A DNA stretch of 64,000 bases from the NCBI GenBank assembly GCA_021464415.1, contig CM038467.1, forward strand, positions 12,107,411 to 12,171,410, in the 5' to 3' direction. This document shows, one piece after another, positions 1 to 12,800 of this stretch. Within the stretch, counting starts at the first letter, position 1; the number at the start of each line of letters is the position of its first letter. The notes below the pieces were generated by a model. That model searched no databases. It had not been told where the DNA came from and saw nothing but the letters and a program-made list of their open reading frames with translations. The translations under genes were made by a program, and so were the position numbers. The stretch is from Lonicera japonica (Eukaryota; Streptophyta; Magnoliopsida; Dipsacales; Caprifoliaceae).

Positions 1-140
1 TTCACCTTAGAAGATTGTGTTTACACAAATCTCGACCAATAGATTTCTTTAATATTGTATTTTCGTTTTTTTCACAATAGAATAATTAATAATATTTCCA
101 ACAAAGATAACACACTGTCCAGCCTGCTAGAATGTAGAAA

Positions 141-308
141 ATGGGTAGGCTCCGTGACAACCAAGCTTTCTCCTTATCTGATGACAATGCGATGATGAAG
201 CAAATCCAAGTTACTCGTTGTCTTGATGGACGTGAGCTAGTTGATGCCAATCTCATTCTCTTTGTTATCGAAGAAATCCTTCACTATGCTATTCTTGACA
301 TTGATTAA
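141..308 (+). pseudogene. Fragment of a sieve element occlusion (SEO) gene, N-terminal exon
   Basis: A 55-codon open frame from an ATG at 141 to TAA at 306-308 reads MGRLRDNQAFSLSDDNAMMK and continues with a QIQ-T-DGRE stretch and an EEILHYA ending. This is the N-terminal pattern of plant SEO/SEOR forisome-type phloem proteins (SSDDNAMMKQIQATH, DGRE, LLHIVEDILHRA), recalled from the family. Nothing recognisable as the next SEO exons (thioredoxin-like domain) follows in the next kilobase, and the frame closes with a stop. I infer a broken or relocated gene fragment rather than a live gene. It could also be the first exon of a gene with a very long intron, but the MITE and MULE that follow make that unlikely. 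Confidence 0.55.
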
Positions 309-1649
309 TGTACGGCCCTTTTTCTTCTATTTTTTTCAATTTCTTATTATAGTTCCCTGACGGTGTGTTTGATTGCGCTTATTTTCTATAAAAATAATTG
401 AGGATTCCATATTTTCCATCTTTACTGGTGCTTGAATGCATTCATTGTCCTAAGATTCAATTTCAAGGTAAAAATTGCTTTAGCCTAGTTTCTTCATTTT
501 TTGATGCAAGGCACACGTGAACATATATTGATACATTAAAGGACAAGGCAACCGTTGTCGGTTTTGATGGATCCTAGAAGTAATGGCTATATCATACATA
601 AAATTTTATATGAGGCTAGTATCTTAAATGGTCTTATTGTAGTGGGAAATTTGTTGTACGTGTCCCTGTGTCCTGCAATAGGTACTGGAACGCTATATTC
701 TAGGAGTGTTCATCCCACATCGCCTAAGTAAATAAATTGATTTTTATTATATGTGATCACACTTTTTCATTGGAAGAGGACTTTTGGGGATAAAAGTAAA
801 ACCGTGCAATTTTGAGCCAAGGGTAGCATTATTTTAAAGAGCTTAACAGAGTTTGGGAATTGGTAAGAGAGTGCGAAGTAAGATGGTACTGTGCAAGGAC
901 TGATTAATTATTTGCAAAAACTTCTCAATTTGGGGTATTAAAGCCATCAAATCTTCCAAGTAATCAAATAAATACTGAAAATGGTTTGAGCAGAGTGCGC
1001 CCCTCCAAGTAATCAAAAGTCTCGAATCTAATCTTGGTACCCAAAGTGCCACCTAGAGTCGAACCACTGAAAATATTTCAAAGAGGAAAAGTAAGTACAC
1101 ATCGGAGGTTTTTTTGTAATACTTTATTTCTCTCTTATTTATATTATATCGACGGAGAGGTAATCACCTAAACTTCTTTCCAAATAAAGTTATATATGTG
1201 TACCTGTGTTATCTTAAGTGTTTAACTTAAATTATTCATAGATGTAAACTTTTCATATCTGTTGCTCTATCTACTTTCTAATTAGATAAATATATTGTCA
1301 AATTACTAATATTTTATTATTTTCAAACAAAAATACTTGTCCAAACCCTAATAAAATCATTTGTAGAATCAGAAGAAGTAAGGTTATTATCCTTCGGATA
1401 AAATTAAATTTTTAAAACCCAAACTGAAAAAGCTTACTTAAGAATTAAACTTGGATATATTTTATCTTCCACATAGAATGTGATGTATCTGATACACTCT
1501 CCTCAAAAGTTTAATTCTATATCAAATTAATTCTGGTAAGATTCGATCTTTTATAATTTAACCAGATGAGATAATTGGTATTGTTATATGAGGAAATAAT
1601 ATCAAATCAATCTCATGTTTTCAAATAGATAACTTAAAATTTTGTCACT
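309..1649. other. AT-rich stretch without a supported gene
   Basis: No open frame here resembles a known protein or has plant-like coding character. No RNA gene or bounded transposon was seen. It may contain decayed introns or exons of the SEO fragment to its left. Confidence 0.5.
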
Positions 1650-1657
1650 AGTAATTA

Positions 1658-2187
1658 TAGGGCTGGGAAAATAGAATCGGGGTCGGAGAACCGGTCCGGA
1701 CCGAACCAATAAAAATCGGTTCGGTTCTTCAAAATTTGCTAATTTTTTTAACGGTTCGGTTCTTGTCATTTGTTAACGGTTCGGTTAACGGTTCTTAATA
1801 TAATTTCTTTCCAATAATCGTTAAGGAACCATTATTGAACTTTTCTTTCTAAGTTCTATTCCAATGCTTAAAAACCAAACCGTTAGAACCATTAGAACCG
1901 TTATTTCTTTACATTAACCGTTATTTCTTTCCAATAATCGTTAATATTTTGGTTTTTCTCTTATTAACGGTTAACCAATAAACTGAAAGAACCGAATAAC
2001 CGTTAATATTTTGGTTTTTCTTTTGTTAACGGTTAACCGATAAACCGGAGGAACTGAACCATTAGAACCGATTCAGTTCTTAAACGGTTCTTCACTTTTT
2101 TATACTTAGAACCGAACCGTTATAATTTAATGGTTCAGTTAACGGTTCTTTGAAAATTGGCTAGGAACTGAACCGGTCTCAGCCCTA
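1658..2187. mobile_element. Non-autonomous hAT MITE, 530 bp, with perfect 8-bp TSD
   Basis: The element begins TAGGGCTGGG and ends CTCAGCCCTA, an imperfect terminal inverted repeat typical of plant hAT MITEs. The 8-bp sequence AGTAATTA flanks it on both sides (1650-1657 and 2188-2195), the target-site size of hAT elements. The interior is built almost entirely from variants of GGTTCGGTT and TTAACGGTT and their complements, so most of it can fold back on itself. There is no coding capacity. Confidence 0.9.
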
Positions 2188-2195
2188 AGTAATTA

Positions 2196-3045
2196 GACTT
2201 TGACAATATAAGGTTTTCATTAATTTTTTTGTTTTTCCCAAAATTAGATTTTTATAAAACATTTTCAAAAAGTAGTATAATAGTAATAAAAACATCCAAG
2301 TTTTTCAACACGGAATAAACATATAAGACTATTAGAGACCGAAAAGGCAGAACGGGTGGTTAACACCTTCCCAATCCGTAATAAAATTCTCGATCCCTAT
2401 AGAATCCGAATTTCGTAGATAAACATGTAAGAAAAAGGCTTATCTATAGCCTTTTCCCTTACACCACTCTTTTGTTCGTTTTCTCGTAAAACGTACTGGT
2501 GACTCTGAAACAAACACTCCTATATCTAGAATAAGATAGAGTGACACATGATATGAATTATCACCATATAAAAGTGAATAAAATGATAGAATTTCTTCCA
2601 ACGTTTCAGACTCCCAAACTAGAAGTTGGGACCCGGTAGTCGCATTTTTGAATTTTCACAACTTTTAATTATAATTAATTATTAACCAGTAATAATTAAT
2701 TAAATAATTACCGACCAACCAAATTATAAATCATATAACTTTTATAAAAATATAACTCTTAAAACTTTAACCTTTACTCTTAATTCCCTTATCTCACTCT
2801 TAGATTCTCAATAGTTATCCCACTCTCTTTCAAAAAGGATATCATATCCATTCTCCCACTTTCTTAATGGCGTCTCTCATTCTCTCTCCCAGCCTCGCTC
2901 CTCATTGCTGGTCTGTCACTGCCCTCACTATCCGTCCATCATTTTCTCTTCGACTCCATCCATTAATTAACTTAAAGTTTTGGTTTAGTTTGGAGTTTTG
3001 GTTTAGTTGATACTTAATATATCTATATTTCTATTTGCTTAATGA
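2196..3045. other. Intergenic DNA, no gene seen
   Basis: AT-rich sequence with a short C/T-rich patch near 2870-2940. No coding frame, RNA gene or bounded repeat is supported. It lies between the hAT MITE and the proposed left end of the MULE. Confidence 0.5.
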
Positions 3046-3599
3046 GGGCAACTGTTGTTATGTTTGCAGCTTAATTTTTTACTGTACAGTGTGCACAGTG
3101 CATTGTTGCTTTGCTCATTGTTACGTTTGGTCAGTTTTTACTACATTATAACCAAACAAACTGACCACATCGGTAAAATTGATTGTCATTTTACCCATTG
3201 TATTAATAGGAAACTAGGATTTCATCCTTGTTTTTGAAATATATTAGTAGAGAGGAGAGTCCTTTTTGTATAATTAGGATCACACCCCTCTATTCAAATT
3301 GTTTCTTAAATTAGGGTTTGCATCATTAATTGCTAGTTTGGGTTTTCTCAAGAGATGACGATTTTGCCATTGATCTCTTATAAGGAAAGATGTATTGATT
3401 GATAATTTATTTATTTATTGTTTTTCATTTGATTTCAACGTGATTTGCGAGTGAGATCATATTCATTAATTTTCTGAAAAAGTGTATTCTATGAAAAAAT
3501 CATCATTTTTTTTATTTGATTTTTACTGCAATTTCTAAAAATCATCAAAAAACTTAATATTATATACATAATTATATTTAATTATTCAATATTTTTAAA

Positions 3600-5200
3600 A
3601 TTTTATGTACCTGTCAATTTTCGAAGAATTAATTTTAATTTTTTCTGAAAAATTATATTTTCATATTGGTTTAGTTTAATAAAATTTTATGTATATGTCA
3701 CTTATACGTTTTTAACAGGTACATAATATTTGCATCCGTTACATAGTAGTTTTTATATGTATATATAAGATACATCATTAATTTATTTATCTTAGTTTAA
3801 TGAATTTTTATGTATCTGTCATTAATATATTTTTTAATATATTACTATTTTATTTATCTTAGTTTAATTTATTTTTGTATGACTTTAGTACTACTCTGAT
3901 ATGTAGATGTTACATATATGTTTTTAGTATTTTATTAGTATGCTAATTTTTATTTGTCTTATAAAAGCATTTTATTGTGTATCATATGGTTTTTTGCTGC
4001 ATCTATTAGTATGTTGTCATTTGTACCTGTTATTTACTCATTTTCTATATGTACAGTTATTGTCTACACATATGTATATTCCTTGTATCTATTTACAAAT
4101 GGACATTTGCATCTGTTAATTACTAATATTTAGCTGTATATAAGAACGTGTTAAAGTATATTATACGTATTTTCATTGTATCTCTTTACATATTGACATT
4201 TGTATCTGTTAACTATAGTGTTTGTTTGTCTATAACAAACAGTTAGTGTTTATCATATGTATTTTACTTGTATATCTTTATACATGGACATTTGTATCTG
4301 TTAACTAATTGTGTTTATCTGTATATGAAAGACTGTTATTGAATTTCATATGTATTTTCATTGTATCTATTTACATATGGACATTTGTATCTGTTAACTA
4401 CTTTTGTTTATCTGTCTATAACAAACAGTTAGTGTTTATCATATATATTTTCCTTGTGTATATTTACATATGGACATTTGTACCTGTTAACTACTAGTGT
4501 TTATCAAGATTTAAAAAACAGTTATTGAATTTCATATGTATTTTCATTGTATCTATTTACATATGAACATTTGTATCTGTTAACTAATACTGTTTAGCTG
4601 TATATAACAAACAGTTATTATTTACCATGTGTATTTTTCCGTGTATCTTTTTACATATGGACATTTGTATATGTAAAACGGTAAATAGTTGTATCTGTAA
4701 AACGATATAATTAAGATTATATTATTATGTAACACATTGTGTATATTTAAAACGGTAAATATATATATATATATATCTGTTTACAATATATTGTGTATCT
4801 TTAAAACGGTAAATATATAACATATATATATATATAGATGTAGATGTGTATGTTTTTAAAACATATTTACATTATCTGTTTACGTAAACAATTCTACCTG
4901 TTCACTAATAATTTTATTATTTGTTTATAGAATACATTTATTGTGTAACATATGTATATCTGTTTATATATCGCATATACATGTGTGTGTGTGCAGGTAT
5001 TTTATTAGTTCGATATTCAGTATCTGTTTATAACATACGTTTATTGTGTAACATATGTTTTTTACTTGCATTCATTTTATGCGTGGACACTTGTAGAAGT
5101 TCACTACTAATTTTTATCTGTTTATAAAATACATTTATAATGTAACGTATGTTTTATAGTTGCATCTGATTATGCGTGGACACTTGCATATATTTAAAAA
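3600..5200. promoter_or_regulatory. Dense cluster of the TAYCTGT motif
   Basis: By eye, TATCTGT, TACCTGT or their complements occur about 18 times in this 1.6 kb, against roughly one expected from base composition. Examples lie near 3607, 3812, 4024, 4202, 4291, 4388, 4480, 4573, 4692, 4872, 4957, 5019 and 5114. Many extend to GTATCTGTTAACTA. It sits upstream of the transposase gene inside the MULE. A role as a binding site for an element-encoded protein is inference only. Confidence 0.6.
4090..4690. repeat. Tandem array, about seven units of ~92 bp
   Basis: The phrase ACATATGGACATTTG followed by TATCTGTTAACTA recurs near 4095, 4189, 4284, 4374, 4466, 4558 and 4652, giving a period of about 92-94 bp. 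Units also share TTCATATGTATTTTCATTG and AACAAACAGTTA. Each unit carries one to three copies of the TAYCTGT motif. The last unit is diverged and grades into a TAAAACGGTAAAT repeat at 4670-4820. Confidence 0.8.
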
Positions 5201-6407
5201 GTCTAATATAGTTGGTAATATAATATAGTATATGTTATCTACAAATTTTTAATATATTTAATTTTTACTCATCTGTGCATTATACATGTGTATTTACTTT
5301 ATACAATATCCCTCCGTTATTTTCTTTCATCGTGATCATATTTGAACATCCTCAACTGTTAAATTAATTACAACATTTGTCCGTTTCAATTATTAAATTT
5401 TAATAAATTTAAACGAGTTAGAGACAAAATGGTAACCTTTTTCTCAGTTATTGTCATTTATTCCATATATAAATACGTACAGTACATGGGGGCGTAAAAA
5501 AGGGGAATCATAATTAACTTCTACATGTAAGTAATATGAGCAATTGTATTCGCAGTAATTACAAATTATTAGCTGTCGGTTTTACGCAATTAGGATATGG
5601 TATCGTGCGATAATTACTAAGAGTTTATTGTGATACGTGAAATGTTAAATCGATTGGGTTTATATAATGTGTTCAGCTATTATTATGATATTGTTATTAT
5701 ATACAGCTTTGTAATTTATAATTGAACAGTTACTAATAATATTACATAATTATAGCCGTATAAATAATTAAATTTACGTGTTTGCAATCTTTTACGCAAT
5801 ATGAATTCTAGACGATATAATGAAAAATATAAAAATTAAAACGTTTTATGGGATTTATATTGAATGTTTTAGTAGGAAATTTAAATAATACATATTAAAA
5901 AATCTTAGAATATCTATTAATGAAATTTATTTCCAAAAATATAACTTATATTTATATATTAATAAAGTTTGAATATTGGTTGTATTATTAATGATGCTAT
6001 CAATATTTGAGTCGAATATATATGCCTTAAGAAAGTCAACTTTTTTGAATTTTGAAAAACTTGTCAAAAATAAATAATAATTCAAAATTTATCATTATAA
6101 GTTTACGTTATATACAGCAACGCCCCTGTGTCCTTAAACAATTCGATCGAAATTACAGTTATTGCTTACGCATTTACTTCAAACAGGTATAGCTATTTGA
6201 AGTCTCACACCTGATTTGTTTGCGAAGGGAAACAGATCGTTTTCGCGTTGAACAAAAAGGTTAGTACTCACGTGTAATCACATTTATTTATCCCTGTATT
6301 AGCTTGCTGAGGTTATAAAATTGTATCCACTGGTATAGTTTTCTCATGATTCGTAATTGCAGTTATATTGAACGTTAGATCGTACTATTGTTTCAATATG
6401 CAGGATA
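5201..6407. other. Leader region of the MULE transposase
   Basis: AT-rich DNA without an open frame of note. A pyrimidine stretch and TATGCAG at about 6397-6403, directly before the transposase ATG, could be the acceptor of a 5' UTR intron. One ACAGGTA motif copy lies near 6183. Confidence 0.35.
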
Positions 6408-8386
6408 ATGGATGCAGCCACTACTTCAGTTGCTAGATGTACTTTCAGGGATTCCACAATTGCAATGTACGTAGAGGAGAAATCGTCTTTTAATCAGTTA
6501 CTCAGCAACATAAATTCGTTTTTGCCAGACGCAGAATTGGGCTCATGCAAGATCACGTATTCGCTCAATGGAGGAACTAAGTGCAACTTGAACTCGGACC
6601 GCGATATGCAGATGATGTTTGTCAGCCAAAGAGTTGCAAATGCCGACTTCATTGACATAAAAGTTGTCGAATTTCAAATCAACAAGGTAGCGACACAGCA
6701 TCGTAACCAGGATATGGGTATGGAGATTTGTGATCCTATAAATAATGAAAATCATTTATTAATGGGATACGTTGAGCATGAAAAGGTTGTTTCTATTAAA
6801 GATGTGTGGAAGACATACATAACACAGGTTAAGCAGGTTTTCTATGGAGGTGCCAAAGAGTTTAGGCAACAATTGATAAAGTACACTATTGCCGTTGGAT
6901 TTAAAATAAAATTCATAAAAAATGACAAGACCAGAGTTACTGCAGAATGCGCTAAACGTGTGTCATGCGGATGCCCATGGCGTATACATGCGTCTATTTG
7001 TAAACTCAATGGTAATTTCTATGTTAGGACATTCAATAACGTTCATAACTGTGGTGGTAACATCACTGCCAGTAGGAGTGCGATGGTAACATCTAGAGTA
7101 GTGGCTTTAATTATGACAAACATGATTCGTGAGAATCCACTCTACAGGCCAACTGACATTATACGGGATTTGAAATCCAACTTTGGGCTTGATGTACCGT
7201 ACTGGAATGCTTGGTATGGTCGGGAATTGGCAAGAAAGGGAATTCATGGAGACGAAGATGAGTCATACCAACAACTCGTTGTGTATCTGTTTTCAGTTAT
7301 AAACACAAACCCGGGATCGCATTGCAGAATAGAATTTGATAAGGAAACCACGCGATTTACAAGGTGTTTTGTATCTTTTGGTGCATGCATATCGGGCTTC
7401 AAATACTGCCGACCATATCTATGTTTGGATGGGACTCACTTGAAGGGTAAACACAAAGGCACTCTTCTAGCTGCAACAGGAAAGAACGGTGATAAAGGTA
7501 ACCAATATATAGCCAGGACGTATTTACTAGTTTTTGATTAACCAGTCAATTATTTTACGTTAAGTGGGAAATTAACTATTTTTTTAAAACAGGACTATAC
7601 CCAATCGCTTTTGCAATTGTTGACAATGAGAGCGATGAAAGCTGGGGCTGGTTTGCGGAGCACCTACAACAGATTCTCCATGGGGATGATAGGAAGATCA
7701 CATTCATGTCTGATCGAAACAATGGTCTAATAAATGCTCTGAGAGAATGGTTCCCCGGTCATCCTCATGCATTCTGTTACCATCACTTAAAGCATAATAT
7801 TGAGGCTAGATTCCCTGGATCAAACAACAGGGAAACACGTGAAACAGTTATTCAGCTGTTTACAAGTTGTGCTTACACTCTATCAAAGAAACGATTTCAC
7901 AAGAAGCTAGATGAGCTGAAAAAGGAAGGTGGTGATGTCATGAAATCTTTCCTAAGTGGTCTACCATTTGAAAATTGGGCAAACTCGTACTTTCCGGGAC
8001 AACGATACGGTGAAATGTGCTCAAACATCGTGGAGTCATTCAATTCAATGATGCTTAGGGAGAGGGAACTCCCCATTACGCAGCTTGTTGATGGTATAAG
8101 AGCCAAACTTATGCGATTTATTGGAGAAAGATCACACCAAGCGATGAAATGGAATACTGTGTTGTGCCCTACATATGAAAAGATTTTGGAAAGTTATGTC
8201 AAAGCCGGAGAAAATTGGATAGTCAATCGATCAAATGAAGATGTGTATGAGGTTCTTTCGAAGTTCACTTGCAAAGTTGACCTTGCGGAACGATCATGCA
8301 GTTGTAACCAGTGGAAATTTACTGGATTCCCTTGTGTTCACGCTGTAACTGTTTTGAAGTTTATTGATGTTGACCCGTATCAATAA
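6408..8386 (+). CDS. MURA-type MULE transposase, cut short by a nonsense codon
   Basis: Two exons, 6408-7497 and 7593-8386, join across a 95-bp GT-AG intron to give NGDKG|LYPIAFAIVDNE, the usual MULE junction sequence. Domain order: PB1-like/MuDR N-terminal region (about 1-90), Mutator DNA-binding domain with CG-CPW-IHA and VH-C (about 140-225), then the MULE DDE domain with Asp341 (LDGTHLK), Asp404 (MSDR) and Glu511 (VESFN). A SWIM zinc finger follows with Cys599, Cys601, Cys611 and His613. The frame stops at codon 628 (TAA, 8384-8386) just after the SWIM finger, where relatives continue DPY-YVD-Y. The protein would cut and rejoin element ends in the nucleus. All catalytic residues lie before the stop, but the C-terminal tail is lost, so I infer an inactive or impaired copy. 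Confidence 0.88.
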
Positions 8387-8638
8387 GTTGACTATTACTT
8401 GAAGGCAGAAACATTTAGGGAATGTTATTCACACAGCATACTTCCTATTGTTCAAAACCCTGATGATTTGCCGGATGATGACGAAGTTCCAGTGCTTCTG
8501 CCTCCAAAGACCAAGAATTAACCCGGCAGGCCAAGGACAAAGCGGTTCAAATCAAGTGGAGAAGTCGGAAAGATAAAATGTGGAAGATGCGGCCAATTGG
8601 GCGGGCACAATAGACGTACATGTTCTGAGACAATATAA
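8387..8638 (+). pseudogene. Detached C-terminal tail of the MURA transposase with a second nonsense codon
   Basis: The frame of the transposase continues without a shift: VDYYLKAETFRECY, a PPKTKN stretch, then TAA at 8519-8521 (codon 673), then PGRPRTKRFK and a zinc knuckle ending at TAA 8636-8638. The knuckle reads KCGRCGQLGGHNRRTC, CX2CX5HX4C, one glycine longer than the usual CX2CX4HX4C. Family members have this proline-rich, basic, zinc-knuckle tail fused to the transposase, so the ancestral protein would have been about 711 residues. Two point nonsense codons, no frameshift. Confidence 0.85.
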
Positions 8639-9854
8639 TTTTTTGTTTAAAAAAGATTTTTTAGTAATTTTTCTATAAAAATAAAGTGTGAAATATTATA
8701 TTATCGTGTAATTCGATATTTTATTGATGTGTGCATTAATCACGCAATTTTTAAGAAGTGTTTTCTGAATTTATATATATTATATATATACAAAAGCTCT
8801 ATGTATGTGGAAATGCTATAACTTATACGTAATTCATATACACATTATGTAATAATTCTGTTAAAATATTGATTTATGAAGGACAACGAAAACAAACACA
8901 GGTTTTAAAATATTGATATTATAATGTAAAACTAACAAACACACACACACACATAAATATATATATATGTGTACTTATAATCAAACTACCACTGATATAA
9001 ATCTTAAGACACTTACACAGGTTTGCTAGATATAATATATCAACAAAACTTATTAATTCATTATTTTTGTATTCATTAGTAGGTTAACCATTATGAAAAG
9101 CGCGTTTATAATCATAGTTTTTTTACCGGTTAACTATACCTACCAATATTTTATTATCACATTTATGCTGTTTATACACCATCCATGTGATACCTGTTGT
9201 CCCATGGATACACGGTTTATTAAATATAAGCATATGAATTTAGACATATACAGAAACATATACACGGAATTTGTATGGTAGATTTTAATGGGTAACTTCG
9301 TTTGATGAAAATGCATTAGTTAGAAAGGTGAAATCCAATATGATATAACAACAGGTATTCGCAAGTTTACTTTAAAGATTTAGTAGAAAACACTGTAGGT
9401 TTATTAGTTGGTATTGCATCTGTTTAAAATAACAATAATGTCGAATGATTTGACATAAATAGTAAGTGTCGTGTAACAGATACATACGATGTCCAAAATT
9501 GGTAAGTTATTATAGTACACACATATATGATAAACATATATGTGTGTACTTAAACGTGATATAGACAATTATGGATTACATCTGAACACTAATTATGTCA
9601 AAACAAATATTTTAAACATTAACCAAAGTATCAATGTGCCATTCCAAAGTTACATAATATCCGAATCCAATTCATAAGACAACCAAAATGCAAAATATTC
9701 CACACTATAGTGCGTAAATCATGATATATTACTTATTATATATAACTTCTAATGCGAGTAGTGCATCTATTAATATAAATACGCGATATCAAAAGTAATT
9801 TAACGACTTCATAATCTCAACTCAGACTGCCATCTTTGAAGTTGAATTATCTGT
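8639..9854. other. Shared 3' region between two convergent MULE genes
   Basis: AT-rich spacer between the tails of the transposase (+) and the PMD/Ulp1 gene (-). It contains a short CA/TA simple repeat near 8938-8968, motif copies near 9354 and 9476, and an inverted pair of ACACATATATGATAAACATA-type sequence near 9518-9550. No gene seen. Confidence 0.5.
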
Positions 9855-12800
9855 TCAGGATTTATCGGTGTTTTGTTGTTCGTTCAGCAACTCCAACATA
9901 CATCCAGTGAAAACCTCTACCACCTTCACTCTCATCTCTCTTATCACACTGCTTCGCAGACTGCCATCCAACTCACGCCCGGCAAATAGCTCGGTCATGT
10001 AATACATAACTGCTACTGCACAATCAACGCTGATAAAAAAAATGATAAGCTTTATAATATAAGAAGGTAAAATGTCTTAATTGAGTGTAGACCACTTACC
10101 TATCGTTCGATTGATGGGGGCAATCTGTCTTTGCTTCAAGTGGGTAATCCACAGAAGAAGCAACCAACCACTCAATAGCGCTGCGTTCGTTATCACTTAG
10201 CACCTGTTTGTGTTTCGACTTCCCATCATCTTTCGTGCTGAAATGATCACGTGTACCTTCGGCCAGGGTGCGGGGAGCGTCTTCTTTCATTTGAATTAAG
10301 AACCGCCTTATCTCAGAATGCTACGTATACAGATTTGATTATTATAAAACAATGGAGAAATTGAGTCAGCACAGTGGTTCGAACCTTACGGAACTTTAAT
10401 GAAGGTAAGTTTGCATTACCATTCTGGAAGCATCTCTGTAACACTTGTTATATTCATCCCCCTTCTTTCGTGGCTTCATAGGGTTGACATGGAACCACGT
10501 TCCTCTTGATTTATCCAGGTACATCATTGTGAAATGATACTTTTCTTCATGGTGTAACGGGATAATGATATGAGTTGAATTATGGATGTTATCCAATATG
10601 GGATTAAGCAGGAACTTATTGATACCAATCTCACGGCCCAACAATACATATTGCTGCATTTACAACATGGATTAATGACGTATTGTATAAAAATTCGATA
10701 TATTTGAAGTATAATAATGGTATACGTAATCATTATCTATTTATTTACGTAATAGATTACCCAAGCGAACGTCGTCAGGATAGTTGCTTTAACACCGAAT
10801 CCTGGTTCGACTGCTACCCCGGTTTTCAGAAGCTTCGCATATGTGTCTATTACCTGCAGCAAACGGAATTTAATAAGTGGGCATTTTTAAGAACTGTATT
10901 TTAAAAATTGATTTTATTAATATGAATAGCATAATATAGTGAATCGTACATTGCTTGATAGTGATTTGTTGTCAAGTATGTCCCCCATGTCCTTCACAGA
11001 TAGACAAACAATATCCAGCAGAATCAACTCGTACCTACAAATTATCGTACAAGTGTTCGATAAATAATCGCTGTACAATATCAGATTTTAAATAATATGC
11101 AACGAAATTATTTAAAATCTTATTCAGCTCACACTAACCCCGGTGATTTGTCTGTCATTATATTCTGTAGTTTCATTTTCGTACTGGGATCAAGTTGCTT
11201 TGCAATAGCTGTTTTATTGACGTTAAATCGTTTTGTTGGTATGCATGGTCCACCTTTATCCAATCTGTCGTCGATATCATCAATGTTAACAGGGTTACAT
11301 CTGTCTCCATCTGCCTGTACATTCGAAGCCTTTGTGTACCTAGAAACTGTCCTCCGATTCCTCCTGGCGTGAATCTCATTGAGTGATGCAGATTCGGGCT
11401 TTTCCACATCCTTGCGTTTTTTATTATTGCCTTGTTTGACTTCAACCTGCGATGCAACCCTAGTCCTTGCTCCTCTTTCAACCACACCCCGGGCTATGGA
11501 CCCTTGTTCTGGCTCCAGTTTTGGAATAGGAACGCTTGGTTCATTCTCCTTCAACTCTGATTGGAGCGTACGATTTATTATCGTAAGTTCGTCATTTACT
11601 GATTGTATCTCTGTCAATCTTTCCATTAGCTTCTTACTAAAGACATCCAACTCATCGAAATCCCTCCTTTTTCTATCGAACACTGACCTTAGGTGGTCTG
11701 TCTCACCTTTTGCATTATCTACCCCTCTCCGCCACCTTTCCGCTTCTTTTTCAAGCCTGTTATTGTTGTCCACTAAAATTTGTATATCCCGATCCTTTTG
11801 TGTCATCATGTCGTAGTTGGTGTGTTGAAGAACCTCTATCGCAACTTTGAGTTTTTCATTGTCAATCTCTAGTTCATGTACCCTCTCTTCTGTTTCAGGT
11901 CCGGAGCTCGAACTTGCCATTTTATTCTTTGTGCATGCCATTTGTGTTACATGTAGCTCAAATGAAGGTAAACCACTGTTTTCAAGTGGTTCCGATTCTG
12001 TCTTCTCCTTGCTCCTCGATTTGATAATGCTGTGTACAGTGTCCGCAACATCTACAACTGAGCATCGCTTTTCAAGTTCGGATACATTTGCGTGTGATTC
12101 GTCAAGTAAGCAAAGCAGCATTCCAACCCGTGTCTCGCTCCTCTCCAGATGACCCTCGCTACTCTTCAACCGCACAGCCAACTCGTTTGCAGTGTCTTCG
12201 AGATTGATGCACCTGCTCTTCAATTCTTTTATCTCAATGTCCTTACGTTTTATCTCCTCGATTGACCTCATATAGTTCTCGGTTAAATGCTCATGCGCAA
12301 CCATCATTTTTTTAAATTCAGATGTCGCCCGGTCACTTGTTCCATTCGTTTTCTGATCTGCTGTTTCATGCACGATTGACATTTTTGGTGGGACGGATGG
12401 TACAAACACATTAACACCTGAATTGTGGTACGACGACCTCAAATTGTGTTTCGAATGCTCTGGATTCCTATCAACTTGACAAGACGTGGTCGACTGAATA
12501 GGCTGACTAACTGCATTCGAAGATGTCTCCTTTGGCATCTGGCTAATGTTAAAATGGTCAGACTTGTTACGCCATTCTGGAGTGGTCTTTTCTACCGGTT
12601 GAGCTGGAGGTTGATGCGACGACCGAGCATGGAGACCTTCTTCCATTGCAATTGTTTTTGAATTTTCCATACAATTAAGCTTTGATTGTTTTTGCGCCGA
12701 ATCAGATGCACCTACACTGTACTTTGTGAAATTGACTTGAAAGATTTTTGGTTCTCCATCTGCATTATCACCATTAACAGGTTCATTGCTGTGTTTAAAT

